Of a stretch of DNA of 64,000 nucleotides, positions 1 through 6,777 are shown in pieces. The stretch spans positions 195,702 through 259,701 of the forward strand of contig CAWHNS010000022.1 of NCBI GenBank assembly GCA_963830715.1, in the 5' to 3' direction. The notes under the pieces are model-generated. The model did no database searches, had not been told where the DNA came from, and worked only from the letters and a program-made list of their open reading frames with translations. Position numbers and translations under genes: made by a program. This DNA comes from CAVVMA01 sp963830715. Its GTDB lineage: Bacteria > Desulfobacterota > Binatia > Binatales > Binataceae. The stretch's first letter is position 1. Every line of letters starts with the position of its first letter.

Positions 1-357
1 GATCGACCGTATCCATCGCTTCACCTGGTAATCCTTGACCGGGCCGAAGTAGGTCAGCGCGGCGTTGTTCACCAGCACGTCGCAGGGTCCGTACAGCCGC
101 GATGCCTCGTTGACCAGATGCTCGCAGCTATCCTCCGAAGAGACGTCGCAGGTGACCGCGGCAGCCTCGCCGCCGGCCTTCCTGATTTCCGCCACCGTGG
201 TCTCAAGCGACCCTTCGAGCTGATGATCGCCCTCGCGCAAAGTGCGCGCGCTGCAAACGACTTTCGCGCCTTCCTTCGCAAACAACTCTGCGATCGCCTT
301 GCCGATGCCTCTGCTCGCGCCGGTTACGATCGCTACCCTGCCCTGAAGCCGACCCAT
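1..357 (-). CDS. Short-chain dehydrogenase/reductase, C-terminus beyond window
   Basis: Translating the minus strand from the ATG at 357 gives 119 residues of a classical SDR, an NAD(P)-dependent oxidoreductase with a Rossmann fold. Near the N-terminus it reads VAIVTGASRGIGKAIAE, the TGxxxGIG dinucleotide-binding motif; later come a CDVSSED segment and VLVNNAAL, the NNAG-like motif. The catalytic Tyr-x-x-x-Lys would lie beyond base 1, so substrate and activity cannot be judged. A GGAGG sits 8 bases upstream of the ATG (366-370), which fixes the start. It is divergent from the receiver gene at 489, with about 130 bases between them. The family is clear; the substrate is unknown. Confidence 0.85.
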   Translation of the reverse strand, partial: MGRLQGRVAIVTGASRGIGKAIAELFAKEGAKVVCSARTLREGDHQLEGSLETTVAEIRKAGGEAAAVTCDVSSEDSCEHLVNEASRLYGPCDVLVNNAALTYFGPVKDYQVKRWIRSI

Positions 358-488
358 TATCTGATCCTCCAATCGCGGCGCATGCGCCGCTCTCGCTGAC
401 CCGTACGGTTACATGTTGCGAACGCCTCTCCGTGTCCCGAAGCGAGACACCTTCCATTTATAGCATCGTTTGGCCGAGCTTCCTCTGA

Positions 489-1040
489 TTGCGCGCGACC
501 GCCACTTTCCGGTCTGAACCAGCGGATCGACAATTGCTTTTTACCGACGGCATCGTGGGAGTCAATGAACCAATCGCGAGCCCGCATGAAGGGCGCGTCG
601 GTACCGTCGCCAAGGGCCGATTCGGCGCCCCCCTGGTCATTTTCGACGGCTGCAACTTCAAGGTCCTCCTCGCCGAGGACAACGCGATCAACCAGAAGGT
701 GGCGATGCGGCAACTGCGGCGGCTCGGATGCGTCGCCGACGCGGTGACCAACGGCCTCGAGGCGCTCGAAGCACTGGCTCGCGAGCTATACGACCTGGTG
801 CTGATGGATTGCCAGATGCCGGAGATGGACGGCTACGAAGCGACGCGCCGAATCCGCCGGATGGAGGGCCTCGCGCGCCACACGGCGATCATCGCAATGA
901 CGGCGCACGCGCTCGTAGGCGATCGCGAGAAGTGCATTCAAGCCGGCATGGATGAGTACATCGCCAAGCCGGTGAAGATCGAGATTCTGGCCGCGATGCT
1001 TCGCAGTGTGATGCTCGCGCGCGGTGTTCCGTGCGAATAG
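489..1040 (+). CDS. Stand-alone response-regulator receiver protein
   Basis: Residues 57 to 175 form a CheY-like receiver domain. The acidic pocket is seen in VLLAEDN, the phosphoacceptor Asp in LVLMDCQMPEMDG, the switch Thr in IAMTAHAL and the conserved Lys in IAKPVK. No DNA-binding or enzymatic output domain follows. The AEDNxINQKVA wording is typical of receiver domains at the C-terminus of hybrid histidine kinases, so this may be a remnant of a hybrid kinase or a phosphorelay shuttle. The first 56 residues do not resemble a domain and no strong ribosome-binding site supports the ATG at 489, so the start is uncertain. No kinase gene is adjacent. Confidence 0.75.
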   Translation: MRATATFRSEPADRQLLFTDGIVGVNEPIASPHEGRVGTVAKGRFGAPLVIFDGCNFKVLLAEDNAINQKVAMRQLRRLGCVADAVTNGLEALEALARELYDLVLMDCQMPEMDGYEATRRIRRMEGLARHTAIIAMTAHALVGDREKCIQAGMDEYIAKPVKIEILAAMLRSVMLARGVPCE

Positions 1041-1052
1041 GAAGCGCCGGTC

Positions 1053-2063
1053 TCAGACTTCGCGGCCGATCTGCTCGTCGATCAGCACGCCGAGACTGTC
1101 GCGATAAATCGAGGGCTTGAGCAGGGTCAACGCCTGTCGCGCAACCTTGACCTGCTCGCCGGCCATCGCACGCGCCCGGTCCAGCAGTTGCGGGCTGCGC
1201 AGGATTTGCAGCGCGCGCTCGAAGTCGGCGCCATCGAATGTCCGGCCGTCGCTGAACAGCTTGCGCAGTTCGGGGTCGGATTCAACTCCCAGCACAACCG
1301 GCAGCGACGGAATCCCTTCGCGTAGGTCCGATCCGACGGGTTTGCCGGTCTTTTCCTCGGGACCCAGGATATCGAGCAGGTCGTCGATCATCTGGAATGC
1401 GAGCCCGATCGCACGCCCGAGGTCCTCCATGGCGGACATCAGCGGAGCCGGCGCCCCGGCGAGATCGGCGGCGACCCTCCCTCCTGCGGCGAAGAGCGAG
1501 GCGGTCTTGCGGCCGATCACGGCCATGTAGTCGTTCAGGTTGACGGCGGCGTTGCGCCGCAACCGCCCTTCCATCACCTCGCCCTCGGTCAATTGAATAC
1601 AGGCCTGCGCGGCGGTGCGCACCAGCGGCTCCTCGAACCGGCCGCACAACTCGAAGGCGCGGCAGAACAGATAGTCGCCCGCGACCATCGTGGGTCCCTG
1701 CCCGTAGCGGGTGTAGGCCGAGGGCTTGCCGCGCCGCAGGGTGCCGCCGTCGATGATGTCGTCATGGAGGAGCGTCGCGGAATGGATCAACTCGAGCGCG
1801 ATCGCGGCGTCGATCGCGTCGGCGACGGTCCGATCGTTGCCGCCGCATCCGCGATGCACCAGCAGGATGAACAGCGGGCGCAGGCGCTTGCCGCCGCCGT
1901 CGATGAGGTAATGGCAGATTTCGGAAATCAGGCCCTCGCGCGAGTCGAGCAGGCGCGACAATTTGGCCTCGACCGCATGCAGGTCGGTCTCGACCAGTCG
2001 CGACGGGTTCAATGGCTCGATCACTGATGATCTCGCCAGCGCTTCGGACTCTGCTTTCTTCAC
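1053..2063 (-). CDS. Polyprenyl (trans-isoprenyl) diphosphate synthase
   Basis: An all-trans polyprenyl synthetase of the IspA/IspB type, which condenses isopentenyl diphosphate onto an allylic primer to make quinone side chains or carrier lipids. The first Asp-rich motif DDIID is at about residues 101-105 and the second, DDLLD, at about 228-232; GGGKRLRP, the substrate-binding region, precedes the first. The chosen start is the GTG at 2063, two bases after the cofE stop; an in-frame ATG at 2123 would overlap cofE by 58 bases. About 336 residues is normal for a long-chain synthase. It is the last gene of the F420 operon and is probably co-transcribed with it. Product chain length cannot be read from the sequence. 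Confidence 0.88.
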   Translation of the reverse strand: MKKAESEALARSSVIEPLNPSRLVETDLHAVEAKLSRLLDSREGLISEICHYLIDGGGKRLRPLFILLVHRGCGGNDRTVADAIDAAIALELIHSATLLHDDIIDGGTLRRGKPSAYTRYGQGPTMVAGDYLFCRAFELCGRFEEPLVRTAAQACIQLTEGEVMEGRLRRNAAVNLNDYMAVIGRKTASLFAAGGRVAADLAGAPAPLMSAMEDLGRAIGLAFQMIDDLLDILGPEEKTGKPVGSDLREGIPSLPVVLGVESDPELRKLFSDGRTFDGADFERALQILRSPQLLDRARAMAGEQVKVARQALTLLKPSIYRDSLGVLIDEQIGREV

Positions 2064-2065
2064 GG

Positions 2066-2821
2066 TCAGCGAAACAAGTCGGCTTCGGCCGGTCGAATCA
2101 GCACTTTCGCGCTGGCCTCGCACGGCTCAAATTTGTAACCGCGAACGAGCACCGCCGGAATCGCGGCCGCTTTCTGCATCAACAGACCGGCCGCAGAGGC
2201 GATCTCGTCGGCGATCGCGACCACTGTATGATGGAGCTCGCGGCCTGCGAGATCCGTGGTGCCGCGCAGATCCAGCATCGGATTCATCCCGGCGATTCCG
2301 AGGCAAATCTCCGTGAGACCGTCGCGCCACGGGCGACCGAACGTGTCGGTGATCAGCACCGCGACATCGGCGCCGCTCAGGCGCTTCAACTCGGCGCGGA
2401 TTTTCGACGCTGAAGCGTCGGGGTCTCGCGGCAACAGGATAGCGCAATCGTCGGCCATGCTGTTCGATTCATCCACTCCGGCGTTCGCGCAGACCCATCC
2501 GGGGCCGGTCTCGACGATCATCACGCCCTTGTCCATCCGCACGATGCGGCTGGTCTGCCGCAGTACGACTTCGACGGCGCGCGCGTCCTTTTCCCATCGC
2601 GCGGCGAAATTGAGCGCGAGCTGCGAGGGCTCTACATCGCGCAAGTCGACCAGCCGGCCCTCCGCCTTCGAGATTATCTTCTGGCAGACCACGACGATGT
2701 CTCCGTGCTCGAGCTTCAGACCGCCTTTCTCGAGCCCCCGCATCAGGAACTGCGCGAGATTGTCCCCCTGCTTGACGAGAGGGATGCCGTCGATGGGGGC
2801 GAGAGTAAGAGTCGCCATCAC
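2066..2821 (-). CDS. cofE: Coenzyme F420-0:L-glutamate ligase
   Basis: CofE adds L-glutamate residues to F420-0 using GTP, producing F420 with a gamma-linked polyglutamate tail. The 251-residue protein matches the single-domain CofE length and lacks the C-terminal nitroreductase-like domain of mycobacterial FbiB. Diagnostic blocks are IDGIPLVKQGDNLA at the N-terminus, VVCQKIISKAEGR, and the long TDTFGRPWRDGLTEICLG stretch followed by LAGRELHHTVVAIADE. It follows cofD with a 5-base gap and is followed directly by the polyprenyl synthase. Assignment is firm; the number of glutamates added is not predictable here. Confidence 0.93.
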   Translation of the reverse strand: MMATLTLAPIDGIPLVKQGDNLAQFLMRGLEKGGLKLEHGDIVVVCQKIISKAEGRLVDLRDVEPSQLALNFAARWEKDARAVEVVLRQTSRIVRMDKGVMIVETGPGWVCANAGVDESNSMADDCAILLPRDPDASASKIRAELKRLSGADVAVLITDTFGRPWRDGLTEICLGIAGMNPMLDLRGTTDLAGRELHHTVVAIADEIASAAGLLMQKAAAIPAVLVRGYKFEPCEASAKVLIRPAEADLFR

Positions 2822-2826
2822 TGGAA

Positions 2827-3789
2827 CTAAGCGTACACCTCAAGCGAGTTTAGAACCACGTCCGCGAGACGGGCCGCGCGCGCCGGCGAGGTCATGATCG
2901 TATCGGTCGCCACCGCCCGCATCCCAAGCTCCCGGATCGGGCCGGCGTAACGCTGATCGATCCGGTCCAGCACCAGGACGCTCGCGATATCGCGGTAGAG
3001 CCGTGCGATTCCGAGCGGCGAGACCTCGTGGCCCAGACCGCGCATCATCTTGTCCGCCGGTCCCTTGATCGTCCGGCCGCCGACGATCGGACTTATCGCA
3101 GCGACGCGCTCGCGAGCCGATCGCAGCGCCTCGCGCATCCCGCCAAGCGCCAGGATCGGCCCGATCGAGACGAAGGGATTCGATGGCGTGAGAATCACCG
3201 CGGCCGAATCGCGAATGGCCGAGACCGCAGCCGGCAGCGGGCGGCACCGCGCAGCGCCGCGCAACTCGATCCGCTCGACCGCTCCGCGAGCCCGTCCGCG
3301 CACGAAGTATTGCTGGAAGGGGATCGCAGCCCGGCCCTTGAGCTTGACGAAGGTGCGCACGCGATCATCGCTCATCGGCATAACGGTCGCGCCCACGCCG
3401 AAGCCGGCGGCTATCTCGCGCGTGATGCGGCTCAACGGCACCCCGATGCTCAGTTGCTCGGTGCGGAACAGATGGGTCGCGAGATCGCGATCGCCAAGCA
3501 CGAACCATCCCTTGCCGTAAAAGCGTTGAAGCGCCCCGATCGTGTTGAAGCTGTCCTGTTCGAGACCCCATCCGTGCGTTTTGTTGACCGCGCCGGCGAG
3601 TGTGTAGATCACAGTGTCGATATCGGGCGATACGTGGAGGCCATAGAAATGTTCGTCGTCGCCGGTATTGACGACGACAGTCAGACGGCGCGGATCGACG
3701 CGGCGAACGAGGCCGCGGATGAACCTAGCCGCACCCACTCCCCCCGCAAGCGTGGTTATCCGGCTGCGGGGGCCTCGGACGCGCGCCAT
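2827..3789 (-). CDS. cofD: 2-phospho-L-lactate (or PEP) transferase of F420 synthesis
   Basis: CofD/FbiA transfers a phospholactyl or phosphoenolpyruvyl group onto the deazaflavin Fo, giving (dehydro)F420-0. The N-terminal glycine-rich loop GGVGAAR is at residues 16-22, followed by VNTGDDEHFYGLHVSPDID, a family hallmark, and later LTPSNPFVSIGPIL. At 320 residues it is of normal length. The start overlaps the 3' end of cofH by 65 bases, as in tightly packed operons. No cofC or fbiD guanylyltransferase and no FbiB-like reductase domain is found nearby, so the activated donor (lactyl or PEP type) must come from genes elsewhere. Confidence 0.93.
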   Translation of the reverse strand: MARVRGPRSRITTLAGGVGAARFIRGLVRRVDPRRLTVVVNTGDDEHFYGLHVSPDIDTVIYTLAGAVNKTHGWGLEQDSFNTIGALQRFYGKGWFVLGDRDLATHLFRTEQLSIGVPLSRITREIAAGFGVGATVMPMSDDRVRTFVKLKGRAAIPFQQYFVRGRARGAVERIELRGAARCRPLPAAVSAIRDSAAVILTPSNPFVSIGPILALGGMREALRSARERVAAISPIVGGRTIKGPADKMMRGLGHEVSPLGIARLYRDIASVLVLDRIDQRYAGPIRELGMRAVATDTIMTSPARAARLADVVLNSLEVYA

Positions 3790-4969
3790 TGGGGGCCTTT
3801 CTTCCGTACAGCTTCTTGTAGGTCGTTGTGCGTTCGATCGCGATGCGTCCCATCTCGCGGGCCTTGTCCTCGATCAGGTCCACCGGCACGAACTCGCCGG
3901 AGTCGCCGCCGGCCTGCGCCGTGATGCTCTCCTCCATCAGCGTACCCGAGAAGTCGTTGCATCCGGTCTTCAGCGTGAGCGCCGCCAGGTCAACGCCGAG
4001 CTTTACCCACGAAGTCTGCAGGTTATCGATCCAGCCGCGCAGGAACAGCCGCGAGAAGGCGTACATCCGGAAATCCGGAACACCGTCGGGCGGCGGCGAG
4101 ACCAGGCCCTTGCGGAAGAGCACCGTGTTCTCATGGATGAAACGCAGCGGTACGAACTCGGTAAAGCCGTGGGTCTGCTTCTGGATATCGCGCAACAGCT
4201 TGAGATGATTGACGACATGGCGCGGACTTTCGAGATGGCCGTACATGATGGTTGACGTGGTTGGAATGCCGAGCGAATGCGCGGTCGTGATGATCTCGAC
4301 CCACGCCGCGACATCGACCTTCTTGTGGCTCAGGATCTCGCGCACGCCGTCATCGAGAATTTCCGCGGCGGTGCCGGGGATCGATCCAAGTCCGTGGTCG
4401 CGCAACATCTGGATATACTCGGGATAGTCCATCTGTACGCGGCGCGCGCCGTACATGATCTCCATCGGCGAGAACGCGTGAACGTGAATCTGGGGGAAAT
4501 GCCGCTTGATGACGACCAGCAGGTCGCGATACTTGAATGGCGGCATGTCGGGATTGATCCCGCCCTGCATGCAGATTTCGGTCGCGCCTCGTTCCCACGC
4601 GTCGGCCACCTTGCCCAGGATTACTTCGTCCGAATGGTCATACGCGTCGGATTCCCACTTCTGCCGCTTGAACCCGCAGAACTGGCATCCCACGAAACAT
4701 ATGTTCGTGAAATTGATGTTCCGATTGACTACATATGTGACTTCGTTGCCGGCGTCTTCGGCGCGCGCGAGGTCGGCGCACTTGATTATAGCGCGGAGGT
4801 CGTCGCCTTCGGCGGTGTACAGCGCGAGGCCCTCCTCGGCGCTGAGCTCTTCGCGCCCGAGACTCTGGCGGAGCGCCGCACGCACGCCCGCCGACGCCTT
4901 GTCCATCAGGACGCCAACCGGCGTAGCCTCGATTTCGTCCACGTAATCGCGCAGTTCGGCGAGGTTCAC
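3725..4969 (-). CDS. cofH: FO synthase subunit 2 (radical SAM)
   Basis: CofH is the radical SAM subunit that joins a tyrosine-derived radical to the ribityl-diaminouracil to begin deazaflavin (Fo) synthesis. The [4Fe-4S] cluster cysteines are C91, C95 and C98 in NFTNICFVGCQFCGF, the CxxxCxxC arrangement of CofH/MqnC enzymes. Further blocks are EICMQGGINPDM and the SIPGTAAEILDD segment. The C-terminus ends in a Cys/Gly-rich stretch (HACGGSGCG) seen in some F420-pathway radical SAM proteins. The ATG overlaps the cofG stop by 4 bases (ATGA). MqnC/MqnE paralogues exist, but the neighbouring cofG and cofD settle the assignment. Confidence 0.93.
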   Translation of the reverse strand: MNLAELRDYVDEIEATPVGVLMDKASAGVRAALRQSLGREELSAEEGLALYTAEGDDLRAIIKCADLARAEDAGNEVTYVVNRNINFTNICFVGCQFCGFKRQKWESDAYDHSDEVILGKVADAWERGATEICMQGGINPDMPPFKYRDLLVVIKRHFPQIHVHAFSPMEIMYGARRVQMDYPEYIQMLRDHGLGSIPGTAAEILDDGVREILSHKKVDVAAWVEIITTAHSLGIPTTSTIMYGHLESPRHVVNHLKLLRDIQKQTHGFTEFVPLRFIHENTVLFRKGLVSPPPDGVPDFRMYAFSRLFLRGWIDNLQTSWVKLGVDLAALTLKTGCNDFSGTLMEESITAQAGGDSGEFVPVDLIEDKAREMGRIAIERTTTYKKLYGRKAPNGARPRPPQPDNHACGGSGCG

Positions 4970-6189
4970 GCGTCACCTCCCGCGGTCTGTGCCAGCAGCG
5001 TCTTCACTGCGGGCGTCAGCACCGGGTCGATCCATTCATCATTAATGTACTCGGGGTAAATTGCCAGACGTTCGATGAGCCTGAAACCCGCGCGGGCGCA
5101 TCGCTCGCCCAGCAGCTCGATATGCGGCCAAGGCGCCTCGGGATTCACGTAGTCCTTGCTGAGGGGCGAGATGCCGCCCCAATCGTTGATTCCCGCCGCG
5201 AGGAACAGCTCGATCGAGTTCGGCGACAGATTCGGCGGCGCCTGCACGTTCATTTTGCTGCCCAGCACCAGCCGCGCGGCCGCGATCGCGCGGGCCATCT
5301 CGAACTCGCCGGGCTCAGGCGCATCCGCCATCCTGATGTCCGGCTTCGCACGGAAGTTCTGGATAATCACTTCCTGAATATGGCCGTGACGCTCGTTCAG
5401 GTCGCGTATCGCGACGAGGCTCTGCGCGCGCTCGGCCGGCGTCTCGCCGATCCCGAGCAGGATTCCGGTCGTGAACGGAATCCGGAGTTCGCCGGCCTCC
5501 TCGATCATTCGCATCCTGAGCGCCGGGTCTTTATCGGGGGCCGCCTGATGCACCTGGCCGCGGCCGCGAAGGCGCGGGGAGACGTTCTCGAGCATCAGGC
5601 CCATGCTGGCGTTCAGCGGCCGCAGCGTCCGCATCTCATCGCGGGTCATGAGGCCGGCGTTGGTATGGGGCAGCAGGCCCTCGTTCAGCGCCAACTCGCA
5701 CGCCCGCCCGACGTATTCGATCGTAGTGCGCACGCCGAGAGATTCGAGCGTCTCACGATACTCGCGAAATGCGACTTCGGGCTTGTCGCCGAGGCACATC
5801 AGCGCCTCTTTGCATCCGAGGCTGCGGCCCTGGCGCGACCACTCGGCGATCTCGTCGGGCATCATGGTCCACGCGCCGGGATCGCCGGGGTCTTTGCGAA
5901 ACGTGCAATAGGTGCATCGGTCGCGGCACAGATTCGTGACCGGCAGAAAGACCTTGCGCGAGTATGTCACTTCGCGTCCCTTCGCCGAATCGCGCATCGC
6001 GGCCGCCGCCCCAAGGACTCCGGCAAGCTCGTCGTCACGGCATTCGATCAGCGCGATCGCGTCGGCTTCGTCGAGGCGAACACCCGACCGGGCGCGATCG
6101 AGAATCTCGCGAATCGGCGACGCCTCGGAGGCGACGCCGGATGACACAAGCTGCTCTAAGGCCATGGGCTCATGGCCGTTATAGGCCAT
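4966..6189 (-). CDS. cofG: FO synthase subunit 1 (radical SAM)
   Basis: CofG completes the radical SAM synthesis of Fo, the deazaflavin chromophore of F420, from the CofH adduct. Cluster ligands C88, C92 and C95 lie in LCRDRCTYCTF. Other recognisable CofG blocks are LGDKPE, SMGLMLENVS, TTGILLGIGET, IIQNFRAKPD and the NDWGGISPLSKDYVNPE segment. The ATG at 6189 is the longest start; a second ATG at 6165 is possible. It heads the minus-strand order cofG-cofH-cofD-cofE-prenyl synthase, all overlapping or nearly so, so one transcript should supply the core F420 pathway. The promoter should lie in the 6190-6342 divergent gap; no clear operator is visible there. Confidence 0.93.
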   Translation of the reverse strand: MAYNGHEPMALEQLVSSGVASEASPIREILDRARSGVRLDEADAIALIECRDDELAGVLGAAAAMRDSAKGREVTYSRKVFLPVTNLCRDRCTYCTFRKDPGDPGAWTMMPDEIAEWSRQGRSLGCKEALMCLGDKPEVAFREYRETLESLGVRTTIEYVGRACELALNEGLLPHTNAGLMTRDEMRTLRPLNASMGLMLENVSPRLRGRGQVHQAAPDKDPALRMRMIEEAGELRIPFTTGILLGIGETPAERAQSLVAIRDLNERHGHIQEVIIQNFRAKPDIRMADAPEPGEFEMARAIAAARLVLGSKMNVQAPPNLSPNSIELFLAAGINDWGGISPLSKDYVNPEAPWPHIELLGERCARAGFRLIERLAIYPEYINDEWIDPVLTPAVKTLLAQTAGGDA

Positions 6190-6342
6190 GACCTACGGGG
6201 AGGCAACCAGCCTTCGATGGGTTCCGCCGCAATGCGTTCGCGCCTTGACGGACGCGATCGAAAGCGGCACGGTGGATCGTTGAGCTAGAGGCGGGCGTCC
6301 GACGCCTTCATTGATGCCATCGGCATTAAACGGGCATTTAAA

Positions 6343-6663
6343 TTGAGACGACGATTGAAATTGACGCGCGGCGCTGCGCTTTTCGCGGCGAGCGCACTGA
6401 TGCTGGCGCAGTTGGTTGGCGCCGCGCATTTCCATCTCATCCCCGCACAGCACAAGTACTCCAGGACGCCTTCGGCAAGCGCCGATGAGGGCGCATGCGC
6501 GGTCTGTTTGCTTCAGCTCCACTCTCCGTCGGCATTCGCGGCGGTTCCGTCGATCGCGTCGCCGCTGCTACGCGAGCGCCTTGCGATTTACATGGCCCGG
6601 CCACCCTTGCTTTCCGCCTGCCGGAGGCAATTGTTCGGCAGGGCTCCGCCCGCTTCGGTCTGA
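6343..6663 (+). CDS. Small exported DUF2946-like protein
   Basis: A roughly 106-residue protein with a basic N-terminus and a hydrophobic signal segment (LFAASALMLAQLVGAAHFH), then a CAVCLLQLH motif and an ending FGRAPPASV. A secreted protein of about 100 residues with a central C-x2-C-L and a terminal RAPP matches my recollection of DUF2946, which often neighbours TonB-dependent metal receptors. The cysteine and histidine residues suggest metal handling, but no function is proven. No in-frame ATG is available before residue 20; TTG at 6343, 6355 or 6361 must serve, because an in-frame TAA ends at 6339. It lies 25 bases or more ahead of the receptor gene, as the first gene of the TonB operon. 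Confidence 0.6.
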   Translation: MRRRLKLTRGAALFAASALMLAQLVGAAHFHLIPAQHKYSRTPSASADEGACAVCLLQLHSPSAFAAVPSIASPLLRERLAIYMARPPLLSACRRQLFGRAPPASV

Positions 6664-6777
6664 ACTCCTTTTCCCCTTAACGCTGAGATGTTGCGCGTGT
6701 TCGCGGCATGGTCGCGCCGCCCATGCGGGCTTGGCGATGGCGAGGGCCGCAATCTGGAGGAGTTACGATGCGAAGGC

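Noticed and set aside
5122..6144. 340-residue plus-strand open frame
   Set aside because: It is antisense to cofG, which has intact radical SAM motifs.
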